Below are positions 21,395-32,900 of a DNA stretch of 64,000 bases, piece after piece. Both the position numbers and the translations under genes were made by a program. Source of the DNA: Symbiodinium natans (taxonomy: Eukaryota; Sar; Dinophyceae; Suessiales; Symbiodiniaceae); NCBI GenBank assembly GCA_905221605.1, contig CAJNDS010002212.1, forward strand, positions 60,001 to 124,000. The letters are read 5' to 3'. Within the stretch, counting starts at the first letter, position 1. The number at the start of each line of letters is the position of its first letter. The notes below the pieces were generated by a model that had not been told where the DNA came from, ran no database searches, and worked only from the letters and a program-made list of their open reading frames with translations.

Positions 21395-24300
21395 ACCCTA
21401 AGCGCCACAGGTCCTCATGCAATCCTGGCCATGGCCCCAGGGCCACGGCAAACTTCCGCAAGTTGGCAAGCTCCAGTTCCACGTCGGCCTACCCCCGGAA
21501 TGCCAGGAATCCAGGGGTTTAGGGTTTAGGGTTTATAGGGTTTAGGGATTAGGGTTTAGGGTTTAGGGTGCCCACTGCCAGAAAATCCAGTACAGAATAC
21601 CTCTCAGTTATTCCGGAGTAGAGAACCTGCACCACCCAAGAATCCCACAGAGTACCCATGGAGTTCTCCAAGATATCCAACCCCAGAGTTTCCTGGAGTG
21701 CCCAGAATCCCAGAGAACACATGCGTTCAATGGTGACTATGGCCATTCTCTCAGTATGTAAGCAATCATAGACTAATTTTATTACGGCTTGGCAGGGGAG
21801 CTTCTTGCAAGCGGGGGAGTATGGGGCACCTCATTGCCTGCATGCCAGCCCTGATTCCAGCATTTTCCAGCAGACGCGCTTGTCCTTACCATCTGGTCAC
21901 TTCTCTTGCACTATGCTCCCCTTTGGGGTCCTAGTATTTAGGGTACAAAAAGAAAGGGGAACTTTCTTAAATGATGCTCCCCTTTGGGGTCCTAATATTT
22001 AGGAAACACCCCTAAACCCTAAACCCTAAACCCTAAACCCTAATATTTAGGAAACCCTAATATTTAGGGCACAGAAAGAAAGGGAACAGCTGACGTGGTC
22101 TGCCCTGCCTTGGCACCCTGCGCTCCAGTGAGCTCAGCCTGCAAGGGGGGGGCACAGCGCCGTTTCGAAATTGGGGTTTAGGGTTTAGGGTTTAGGGTTT
22201 AGGGTTTAGGGTTTAGGGTTTAGGGTTTAGGGGTGGGCAACTTCAAAACCGTACAGGCCCACATGAAACGGACCCCAAAACCACAAACCACGATTCCTAC
22301 AAGCACGTCACCTTCGGCTAGACAGGGATCCTTGTTGTCATTTATGAAGGGGCATTGGGCTGGTGGGGTACGCCATCACCTGCTTCTCCTAGCCTATGCA
22401 AACCATGTAAACCCAAACCCTAAACCCTAAACCCTAAACCCTAAACCCTAAACCCTAAACCCTAAACCCTCATATTTTTGTTGACGTCGAGCCTCCAAGC
22501 GCTTGGTGTGAGCTCGACAGGTCTCAGCCTCGCTGTTGCCAACTCTGGCTTAGTACGGCTTAGTAGGGAAACCCTAAACCCTAAACCCTAAACCCTAAAC
22601 CCTCTTATTGTTCTTGTGGCTCTTCTTTTTGTCATTCTTGTGCTTCATTTTTTGGGTGAGAAATTACAGTGGCCACTAGTGAATATGGGGCTTTACGACA
22701 CTGGGGGTACCTTATTGGGGCCCCTATTTCAATGGGATTGCTACTATTGGGGTCAATATTTTGGGGGTCCCATTCTCGTAAACCCCCCACATGCAGAACA
22801 TGTATTCAGCCCTGTTGTGCCTGTTTTGTACGAATGCTACTTGGAGGTTCATGGCACTCAATAACTAATGATAACAATTATAACTGTACTTATCACCCAC
22901 TCATATGCCGCTTAAGTGCCCTAACATTGTTATTTTTTGGGCTATAGGCACAGTTATTCTTGGGATGTTAAGTACCATGAATCTCCAAGTAGCGCCGGTA
23001 TCAGAACCCGTACATGCGCGTACGCACAGTATTGACGCCGTTCGAATCGTAATAGCTGAACCCTGTACTACTCTTTGCTTAAGAACACCAAGAAATATAA
23101 TAATAATAATAATGATATTCTCCTTATAATTATAAGGAAGAATGTTTTCGATTTTTTTTGGGGGGGGGGTTCTTAAGCAAATAGTAGCGCAAACCCTACA
23201 TGCTGTAAGCCCTAAAGCTCAACACCATTCTAAACCTACGGGCAGGCTCTGCTTGAGGAAGAAGCAGCTTCGAGTTCACTGCGATGCCGCTCCTGCTCAC
23301 ACAAGAGCCTCCGGCGAGAGATAGGGTTTGGAGGTTTTAGGGTTCAGGGGTTAGCCTTGGAGCATGTGTGAATTGACAGACATCAGACAGGACTGGCTGA
23401 GCGAAACAGATGAATGCTCTGGCCTTTCTTGAAGTTGCTTGACCTCCTTCACTTTCTCATGGTTCTGCTCCTCAGGAACCCCAAACCCAAGTCCCTACCC
23501 CTCGGGGCTCTGCGAGAAACTCAAACACCAACGACTCGCGGACATCCGCTCCTCACTCTTGGAGCCCAACAGCTTCAGGGGCTGTAATGATATAATCTGA
23601 TACAAAAGAATATTCATGTAGTACAACAAAATAAAAATGCAGCAAAATAATGTCTGATTAAAGAATATAAACATATAACAATATAAGAGTGGATTCCATT
23701 AACATATTACTCTGTTCATATGGTAATTCGTACTGTAAGATTGTTTTTGCTTTGGAGTTTCGTGTGTCCCCTCAATGGCCTGCAGGTCCATGCTTTCCTT
23801 TCGCAGCTTGTCCAGCTGCTCTCTGAGAGAAGACAGCTCCTGTTCGTACCGGGTCTTCCGGCCCACCTGTGCGCGTGAGAAGGTCATGGATGGGGTTTAG
23901 GGTTTAGGGTTTAGGGTTTAAGGTTAGGGTTTAGGGTCTTTTGGTTTGGGGTTTGGGGTTTAGGCTATTGAGGCTTGCTTATTTACAAGGGTTCACACGG
24001 GGTTTACAGGGTTTCGGGGTTTGCGGTTGTCCTGGCAACTGCAACTGTTGACACAGGCTGCGCATCACTGCGCCCACACGACAACAGGACAGCATCGATA
24101 AGGGCACCGTCCTTTCAAAGCCTTCACAGCAGTCATCTATCATTCGAGCTGTCTCTTCAATGGCCACTGATACCCGGCTTACCACTAAGCATGTTCTGGC
24201 CGGTCTGTAACCCATGTAGGCATTCACAACCTTGGGCGTTCCAAAAACCAACTCCTGTGCGGCTCTGTCTATCAAGGCTGGAAATGCGGCAACAGAGTTG

Positions 24301-25525
24301 CAGGCTGCAAGCTTGCAGAACACCCAGCCTGCTCACGAAGCCTTGTTTCAGTCTTCTGCGCCGAGTTCCGCTCCTCACCCAGACATTGCTTCAGCTCCTG
24401 CACTGGGGCTGCAGGCGTGGGCCGAACATCCTGGAAGTGGTGGGGGGGGGGGGGTATTTTGCCCTACATCATTCGGGTTTAGGGTTGAGGGTTTCCGGGG
24501 TTCCATACTTCTGAACGAGGCAACATCGATCCCATCTTCATCCATCACCTCTTCCCCATCAGGGCCCCCCTCCTCCTTGTCCCTGGTGGTCTGGGTGGGG
24601 GGGGGGAGGGTTAGACAGTAATAATAGTGTGTCCACCTTGTCCAAGAACTCCCGACAGGTTTCCCCACGAAGACATTACCATTCAGGGCCTTTGAGTGCT
24701 TCAAATCCTGTATTCAATCTATTCTAGTATTTCTCTTTGCTTTTAGGATACAAATTAATACGCTCCTTAACTTCCCGAAAGATAAGCGGGGACGGGGAGG
24801 GCGGAGGGGGGGGTGGTGGGGGGTGGCGGGAAATGGTCTTTGGAATTGCGCAATTGGCATTCATGACAGCCCAGCCCCCTCAGAGACGATGGCAGCGACC
24901 GAAACGATCGACCCAGCGTCTCTAAACCCTAAACCCTAAACCCTAAACCCTAAACCCTAAACCCTAAACCCTAAACCCTAAACCCTAAACCCTAAACCCT
25001 AAACCCTAAACCCACTGCCCAGAAGGGCTCAGCCACGCTCAGCTTGCAGGCCTGGGTCTGCCAGGTGCACGCTTTGAACTGGAAACACGATCGGTCATCT
25101 AACCCGTCCGATACCAGTCAGATGCAAGGCCCCAGGCGAGTAACATGCACATACCGAAAATTTTCACTGATCCAGCCCATGATTTAGAAGGCAGGTCGCT
25201 CGAAATCGATCTCCGTACGAATCGGCAAATGACACACTGAGCCAGCTTGTCACATATTATATACTCTTGCATTTAAGATTCTTTCATTGTTATAATATCC
25301 TTGTAAGCCATTTCCTTTGTGGGCTTCCACTCTCACACTCGCGCACGGCAGGCAGGGTTTGGGATGCAAACAGGTGAATGCCGGTGGAGGAGGAAAAGAG
25401 GAACCCCCTCCACCCCTAACTCCTGGGTGTTGTCTTTGAGGACCGACAACCTCTTCTCGCAGGCCTGGGCGACGCGAAGATGGCCAAACTCAGATATGGT
25501 TGACGGTGGTAGGCGAGGAAACATG
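21395..25525 (-). CDS. Multi-exon coiled-coil protein
   Basis: Small minus-strand exons separated by TTTAGGG blocks and elements: about 25500-25425 (RVAQACEKRLSVLKDNTQEL), about 24690-24640 (ETCREFLDK), about 24590-24510 (DKEEGGPDGEEVMDEDGIDV), about 24410-24335 (LKQCLGEERNSAQKTETRLR), about 23875-23775 (GRKTRYEQELSSLREQLDKL), about 23475-23420 (EEQNHEKVKEVKQLQER), about 23320-23235 (RRLLCEQERHRSELEAASSS), about 22545-22475 and about 21490-21395 (VELELANLRKFAVAL). All are charged, helical and mostly end in AG|G. They probably belong to one long coiled-coil protein, but exon order and ends are inferred. No motor or other catalytic domain was seen. Start and stop were not found. Confidence 0.55.
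22839..22994. mobile_element. Introner/MITE family 2, copy 3
   Basis: ACTTGGAGGTTCATGGCACT at the left and AAGTACCATGAATCTCCAAGT at the right, with the family's TAACTGTACTTAT..CTTAAGTGCCCTAACAT core. It lies between coiled-coil exons. Confidence 0.85.
24918..25013. repeat. CCCTAAA block, about 13 units
   Basis: Perfect array between coiled-coil exons. Confidence 0.92.
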
Positions 25526-25717
25526 CTACCCTAAACCCTAAACCCTAAACCCTAAACCCTAAACCCTAAACCCTAAACCCGATTGCGGTCACCATTTGCC
25601 AGGGGCAGGGGCCGCAACTTCTCCTTGCCGATGTTGGACCTGCAGTGCAGGTCGCATAGGCCGATGCCTCAGATGTCCTTCTAGTGATGTAAGAGGCTTG
25701 TGGTACCAGGATGGGCG

Positions 25718-25797
25718 ATTATACCCTATAATCCCTTAAAAGGCCCTTTATAGGGTTCATTATGGGGATTTTAAGGCCTACTAGCCCATCCTGTATA
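25718..25797. mobile_element. GATGGGCTATTA-family element
   Basis: GGATGGGCGATTATACCC at the left, GGCCTACTAGCCCATCC at the right, with CCTTTATAGGGTTCATTATG inside. Close match to the copy at 18020-18104. Confidence 0.75.
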
Positions 25798-26053
25798 TGG
25801 TGCAGTGGCAATCAGATTTTGCTCAAAGCACGTACTTCGCCAGCGAGAGTGGAAACGCAAGGTGAGCCGCAGACCATCTTTGTATGGTGCACAGCTTTGA
25901 ATTATTGGGGCATCGGTGTTCAATGCTCCTGACAGGAATGGCAGTCTGCCGTGATCTTACAATGACTCCTCAGCCCTGACCCTAAACCCTAAACCCATAT
26001 AGGCTGCTGCTCACATTTTTTATTATACCTGGGCCGCGTTCAAACTCACCTCC

Positions 26054-27400
26054 TCAATGCCTCTCTTCCGATGCTGAGGGGGCGTCCACGAAGATCGTGC
26101 TATGCTTGCCACTGGGTGTCCTCCGTTTGGGGGAGTCCCGGTGGATAGCCCGCAGGATGTCTCTGGGTGAAGGAGGCTTGTTCAAGATGCGCGTCTTCCG
26201 CCCATCTTCCGAGACGGGCCGAGCCGGCCACAGGTCGTTCTCGGCGCAGACCCCTCGCCAGATCATCTCCAGGCCGCCGACCGGCGCATGACCGTTGACC
26301 TGTACGAGTGGTTTGTTCGGGTTTTTGGGTTTACTGGGTTTATTGGGTTTAGGGCTCAGGGTTGTGATATGCTGCCGCTGAGGTAAAGCAGAGCAAGACA
26401 AGACAAGCATGCAGTTTGAGAGGGTCCCATAGGATTTCTTGAGAGCAAAAGTATGCCAACAGCGCTGCAGCGACATTGAAGTCTGGCTCGTCGGTGCCCA
26501 TCGCCTGTGCCTCTTTGTCAGCAGCAAATTTGGCCTCCCACCGGTTTCGCTGCAAGTCGGCGAAGGATTGCAGGATCTTGCCGCCCAGCTGCTGGCGCCC
26601 GCTGGTGCCGGCCCCGGACGCATCTAGGAAGAGCTGGCGGCGGTATGCAGAGATCAGGGTCTTGAAGTTCAGGTTCGAGTTTCCAAGCTTTCCGCTGGCC
26701 ATCTGCATAAAGACCGTCACTAGGTTGGAGTCGGTTCTCCGGAGGACGAGCTCCAGAAACTGCTCGAAATCAAGCTCTCCGACCTTCAGGTCGTCCACCT
26801 GATCCGCCAAAAACCGCACTTCCCGTGGGTTCTCGGCAAGGCCGAGGGAGATCAGCATCGTCTCCAGCTGCTCCAGACTGATCTTGCCATTGGTCCCTGC
26901 AAGCTCGTCAAAGTAGCGGCGCAGCTCGACCCGTTCTTGCGGAGAGAAGTCCAGGAACTGGTGCTTGTGCTTCCTAAGTTCATGGTGGGGATAATTGTAC
27001 AAATATGTCATCTCTTATTGGGTTTAAGTACCCTTGAAAATGTAAAATGTTACCCAAGCATGACCAAGCTTCAGGGCCAGCCACCGGCGCTCCTTGTGGA
27101 CGTGGAGGTAGCGCTTGGTTTCCGAGGTCCACCTCCGGCCATAGATCCTTAGTTGCCCAGTAACCCTGGGGGGGATGGATCCTTAGTTGCCAGTAACCTG
27201 GGGGACTAAAGGTTAACCTTTGGGATTCTAAGGGGATTCTACTACCCCAAAAAGGTTAAAAGGTTACAAACTCCACTAGGGATCTGATGCAAGGGCTTGT
27301 CCAGGGGCGGCAGGCCCTGAAGCTTCGAAGGATCCTTCGGTTTGAAGCAGAAGGAGGGTAAGGTCGCCGAGGCCTTCATCCCGTAGCTGCTGGGGGGGAG
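26054..27400 (-). CDS. EF-hand-like protein
   Basis: Exons: about 27395-27285 (KASATLPSFCFKPKDPSKLQ), about 27150-27065 (SETKRYLHVHKERRWLALKL), about 26975 to about 26440 and about 26305-26054 (stop). The third exon has paired helix-loop-helix units, LEQLETMLISLGLAENPREV and VGELDFEQFLELVLRRTD, with the spacing of an EF-hand pair, but the loops lack the full set of acidic Ca2+ ligands (TNGKISLEQ; DDLKVGELDFE). Calcium binding is therefore uncertain. The last exon ends HSTIFVDAPSASEERH. A family-7 element fills the intron at about 26975-27065. Upstream, 27160-27280 holds a 33-bp tandem duplication and no exon. The start codon was not found. Confidence 0.65.
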
Positions 27401-27644
27401 ATGCTATAGGTGGAGCAGCCAAAGGTCTAGCGTCTATTACCCTCGAATTACTACTCGATTTTTTCCTACCACTTTCTACGAAACAGCGCTGAAGGAATGC
27501 CAGTCGCCTGCTGCATCTTCGATGCTCTATAAGTTTACAAGCTGTTCCCTGACGCCCCGAAGCAGAGCCATCGCTCCGTGAGCCAACAGTGCCACGTTAG
27601 CGGTGGTTTCGGCTGCAAGCTTCAGTAGCATGAGAACCTTTCCC

Positions 27645-27745
27645 CCAAGGGTCGTACTTCATCATGAAGTGCTTGGGCCCCAAAATCCCTAGACTGGAGG
27701 TACAGAAAGGCCCAAGCATTCCCTATTTAGGTACATGGACCCTTC
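27645..27745. mobile_element. GGTCCATGTACC-family element
   Basis: Shares GGCCCAAGCATTCCCTATTT and the end GGTACATGGACCCTT with the copies at 21230 and 38400. It directly abuts a family-2 element. Confidence 0.7.
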
Positions 27746-27877
27746 TACTCGGAGGTTCATGGTACTTATTAACCAATTATAACTGTACTTGCAATAGCCC
27801 CTTAAGTGCCCTGACATCGTGATAATTGGGTTATAAATACAGTTATGATTGGGTTAGTAAGTACCATGAACCTCCTA
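27743..27877. mobile_element. Introner/MITE family 2, copy 4
   Basis: The cleanest copy: CTCGGAGGTTCATGGTACTT, core CTTAAGTGCCCTGACATCG, and AAGTACCATGAACCTCCTAG. Confidence 0.9.
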
Positions 27878-28162
27878 GTTCGGTTCTGCACTTGCGCCGG
27901 AAGACTAGAGGACTGACTCGAGGATCCCTGCCTGTTCTCTCTGCTTCTGCAGCTTCACCTGCGCCCGGTAGCGCGATTGATGCTGCAATCACCCTGTCCC
28001 TTAAGCCGGACAGATGGCTTTCGGAATGGAGTTTAGGGTCAAGGAACTAGTTTAAGGCAAAGCAACTCAAGGATGGTTGCAACTTCGACTCTGCGAGGTC
28101 CCAATATGCTTCAACGGCCGGTCGCGGATGCAGGGCGGGGTGGGGCCGGTGGGGTTTCGGTT

Positions 28163-29400
28163 TCATCCACGGCGAGGCCGCAGGCATTTTTTCTTTCCAG
28201 CGGAGGACTGCGCAGCAGCCACGAGAATTCTCCCCGCTGCCTCATCAACATCAGCCACTCGGACCCTAATCTTGGAATCAATGGGTGGCGGGGGCTGCGC
28301 CCAAGCTGCCGGTAGCAACGCGCGAACTGGGTCTCTGTCACCCAACAGATCCACCGAGACCAGGTATCCGGCGGCAGTCTCAACCTCCACCGTTGCTTTG
28401 AACAACTTGCGCCGAGGCAAGCTGGTCACCTGGCGCACTGTGTCGGTGCTGACCTTCCAGGCATTCGAGTAGTCGTGCCGCATGGAAAGAACCAGACGCT
28501 TGGATGGGACATCTACCTCCAACACTCGAACCTGCACTTCATCGCCCACCTGTCTCTCCGACCGGGCGTCTCCCACGTAGCCGTCCCGAATCTCATTTGC
28601 ATGGACTACGCCCTGAACTGGGTCAACAGCGCCTGGTGCCTCAACATTCACGTGCAAGCAAAATCTGTCGGCATCCACAACCTGTCCAGCTACCCACCCT
28701 GTGCGTTCGCCAGCCTAGGATGGCCCCTTGGACCCTCTGAAAAAATATTCCTAAATATGATCCTCTTAAACCCAATACGAGAAATATATATATATATATA
28801 TATATACATATATATACATTCCTAAGTCTGCTCCGATTAAACCCAATAAAGGAAAGATATAAGATGTCCCAAGGGCCTCCCGAGCAGCCCACGCGTGCAG
28901 TCGATGGAGGGCCTTGTCCTCGCTGCTGAAGGTTCCTTCTGCTGCTAGTTGATATCTGCCGCTTCGATGGGCGGCAATTTCGCCGGCCACCTCCTGTCCA
29001 ACTTTCAGATCGCTCAAGTTTGCTTCCAGGTAGCCCAGGAAAGCTTCAGTCTCGGAGCCGATGTCCACAAAGGCGGCAAAGTCATCCAGCTTTGTGACGA
29101 CCCCCGTCACGCGAACTCCTGGAACCAGGGAAGACTCCTCCAACCGACTGGCCTCGTACCTCGCAAACGTGTCCCGAGTCGCCTTGATCCTGTCCTTGAC
29201 ATCCACATTCCGCTCAACATTGTTCGTTTCGGTGTAGACCACGTGGCACACCTTGCCATCGGTAGTCACATGGAGAACGCGGCAGGGCTTCCAGGTCTTC
29301 GGCCCGGCCATCGCGTCCACAAACATGCCCGTGCGCAGCCAAGACTTCTTTGCAGCTGGAAGGCCAGGGCTGTGAAGGACCTTATAGTTGCTGAGTTCAT
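28163..29400 (-). CDS. S1-domain RNA-binding protein
   Basis: Two long exons, about 29395-28880 and about 28730-28163 (stop TGA). The first contains a clear S1 (OB-fold) motif: GVRVTGVVTKLDDFAAFVDI then EAFLGYLEANLSDLKVGQEV. The second has two further S1-like repeats: VQGVVHANEIRDGYVGDA with QVGDEVQVRVLEVDVPSKRL, and FKATVEVETAAGYLVSVDLL. S1 repeats bind single-stranded RNA in translation, rRNA maturation or organelle RNA processing; which role applies here is not visible. A Lys/Arg-rich C terminus follows. A TA-rich introner with two GGGTTTAA ends separates the exons. The 5' end may lie beyond 29400 (a further short open stretch at 29575-29505). Confidence 0.75.
28740..28868 (-). mobile_element. 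Intronic element, TCTTAAACCCAATA family
   Basis: ATATGATCCTCTTAAACCCA near one end, GATTAAACCCAATAAAGGAA at the other, and a TA microsatellite between. A related element is in the m-AAA gene at about 50375-50500. Confidence 0.65.
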
Positions 29401-29939
29401 AAGCCCTCCCCCCAAAAATAAAAATAAGACTAAAAACGTACACTTTCAGGTCTATAGGGGATGATAGCATCCCCCAAAAAGCGTCAACTCATTCAGCTGC
29501 TATAAGGCCTACAAGGAACTGCGCATCCTTCAAGAGGCCGATGTGAGCCGCTGGAGCGCCGCCACGCCTGTGGCTCGCTGAGTAGGAGCACGGCGCAGGT
29601 AAGGAAGGCCAGGTGAGTCCCGCGCCATGGCCGGGTCATGGCCCCAGGGCTTAAGGCCTTCGAATTTCAGCCCGTGGTCGCCTTTTTTTGGGGTACTCCA
29701 AATAGACCTTTTTTGGGGTACTGTAAATCTTTGGGGCCTTCTCTTAATAGGGACCCCAGAAGGGGACCATCATTTAGAGAAGTGACGCGATGCCGACACC
29801 CTCAGCATAGCGAATTGCTGGCACAACCTCTTCGGGGAAGGCATCAAACGTCAAACAAGGCCATGAAGGCACCTTCTTGACTGCACTACCCCTAAAGCCC
29901 TAAACCCCCCTAAACCCTCCTAAACCCCTAAAACCCTCA

Positions 29940-32900
29940 AGTTGCGAATTGCCCCTCGCAAGCTTTGTGAGTGTGAGCCTTCCAGCTGCAGCTGCCCAAA
30001 AATCCCTACACCCTCAAGCCGAGAGCCGAAAGCAAGGAGCGACTGCGAAACTCCCACAATTTAGCCTAGTAGCTGTGAAACAGGCACCACTGATGCCTCT
30101 TTTTTTGCAACCCACATGAAACCCTAAACCCTAAACCCCTAAACCCTGAACCCTATGAGGAGAAATGAAGTGCGCTGAGCTGCCATGTTTGTGCACCTGC
30201 CCGAGGGCCTTCCCATCTGCTAGCTTCTCCCGAAGCTCCTCTGCCTTTTCCGACATCTTCTTCTCACCTACTTGGAGGCTCACGGTACTTATGAACCCAA
30301 TTTCGGGTTTAGGGTTTAGGGTTTAGGGTTTAGGGTACTTATGAACTCAACTATTACTGTACTTATCACCCACTTATAAACCCCTCATAAGCCCCCTGAG
30401 TGCCAAAGATGGTTATACTTGGGTTAAAAGTACAGTTCGCATTGGGTAAGTAAGTACCATGAACCTCCAAGTGCACACACTGGACCGGAAGCAAAGTTTC
30501 TCGTCGACAAGGTCGCCCTCGTGCCGACTCTCTTGGAGTTCGAGACCACGCAGCCTTCTTTAGCGCTGTGCAGATCTCCATGAAGGTTTTGCCGTTGGGC
30601 CTGCCAGGAAGAGCGCGGGTGCCCGACGTTAAGCTGGCAACAACTTCCCTAAACCCTAAACCCTAAACCCTAAACCCTAAACCCGTCTGCGCAGCACAAG
30701 GGAGCTTTTAGACCCAGAGCCATCGCCCACACAAGTCTCCTCAACTCCCAATCTAGCAAAACTCTGGGGGCCTCTGCAGCATCCAGCCTGCGGGTTTAGG
30801 GTTTAGGGTTTAGGGTTTAGGACGGCTTGGTTGAAGGCTGGAACTGTGCCGGTGCACACATCGACGCTTCAGCATACGTCTGTGCTTTATTATTGATGAG
30901 CTTTGCTTCTGTTGCCACACTTCAAGCTGGACCGCGATGCGCACATTAGCCTTTCTGAGCAACTAGCAAGAGGAGAAGACTGCGACGCTCATGCTGATTC
31001 TAGCGTGCGCGTGCGTGTATATGAGATATATGTTGCCAGGGCAACCATTTTCTCCAGCCTCAAGCCGAATCCCCTCAACCCGAGCTGTAAAGCCTCCGTG
31101 CAACATCCGAAACATTAAAGCCTACACCCTAGCAAGGGCTAGGCCTCGCAGTCAGCTGGGAGCAGTCCGACTTCAAGTGGGCCAGCTCAGATGCCTTTGG
31201 CGGCAGAATAAGAGAATGCATGCAAATATGTATACGCACACACATGCATACGTACGTGCATACATGCCTGTAGAAACGAATATATGTATATGTACAAATG
31301 TACAATATGTATATATAAATATAAACAAATAAATAAATGAATAACTAAATAAATAAATAAATATAAATAAATATATATATATATATATACATAGCCATAA
31401 GACACAGTCCCTCGCTACAGGGGTTTAGGGTCCGCTGGGCGGCGGCATACCATGGCAAGATGCGCTGCGGTGGAAGGTCTCCATGGCAGTTCGCTCCTGG
31501 GAGGCTTCAGCCTGACAAAGCATGGCCCTAAACCCTAAACCCTAAACCCTAAACCCTAAACCCTGAACCCTGAACCCTAAACCCTAAACCCTAAACCCTA
31601 AACCCTAAACCCTAACCCCAAACCCTAAACCCTAAACCCTAGAGCACCCCCACATAATAGGAAGCCTGCAGGGAGCCTTAAGAAGGATGTCTTGGGGCAG
31701 TCCTTGGGAATGGGGCCCCTGGGTACATGGAGTCCTTTTGCGGTCTTCATAAAACGGGTGGGGTTTGCCTACAGAAGCCCAAAATCAAGCTTCTCGTTTC
31801 GGCCACATCTAGAAAGTCCCCTTAGAGGATTCTTAGGTAGCAGTAGCCTACAACAAAACGTGGTTTGGGTGCTTCAGGTACGTCTTTAGGATGTTCGGGA
31901 TGTGGGGCTTTAGGGTGGTCAACTGGGCATGCCCAAAAAACATCTCGCCATCAGCTGTGACAAGTCTTTGTGCCTGGCACCTCTCTTGAAGGCGGGCACA
32001 TTGCCTCTCATAGGCCGCCTGCGGAAACAAGTGAAGCATTGCTTAGCAAAACCACCCTGATCGACCTCAAAATCCGCAAACCCTAACCCCTAAACCCCAA
32101 ACCCTAAACCCTGTTAAAGGGCTCCGAGACCCTAAGCCCCAACCCCTACAAGCCCTTAAGAACCCGAAGCCCATGACCACAACTCCTATAAACCCTAAAC
32201 ATCCTTACGCCCCATCTTTTTTCTAGGGGGAGGGAAGGGGGGAGGGGGTGGGGCTTAGGGTTTAGGGTCCCTAAACCCTAAACCCTAAACCCTAAACCCT
32301 AAACCCTAAACCCTAACGTTTAGGGTGTAGGGTGGGGGGGGGGGGCCATGGATTTCTCCACCGGGCCTGTGCAGCTGCCAAGGCTCCAGCCTCAAAGTTC
32401 AGGAGGATGGTTTTGTGTTTTGAAGGAGTTTAGGGTTTAGGGTTTAGGGTTTAGGGTTTAGGGTTTAGGGTTTAGGGTTTAGGGTGTTTGATTTTGCTTT
32501 CAGGTTTTGAATTTGGTGTCGTGCCTGGGTGCTTCCGCCTGCCCGAGTCACTATTTCCTCCGATGTCAAGCAGTCCACATCTATTTGCATACGAAAACCC
32601 GCATTCCCATCTATTCTATTTGGAAATCGCTATTCACCCATTCCTCTATTTTTGAGTACGACGACCTCTCGAGTTCTTAACAGCAAAGCAGGAGAGCATC
32701 ACTTTTTAATTGTCTATGGGTGCAAAGTCTTTATTTGCTCTAAGCTCAAGATAGCTTCCTCCGAACATCTCTGTTTCCTGAATATTCTACGAGAACATCT
32801 TTGCGTGTTCCCGTACTTTTGTGTGCGCAGTACAACCAAAAGTGCCATTGTAGATTATTGTATATCTTCGGTCGTCAATGCAATTCGAAGTACGAACTGC

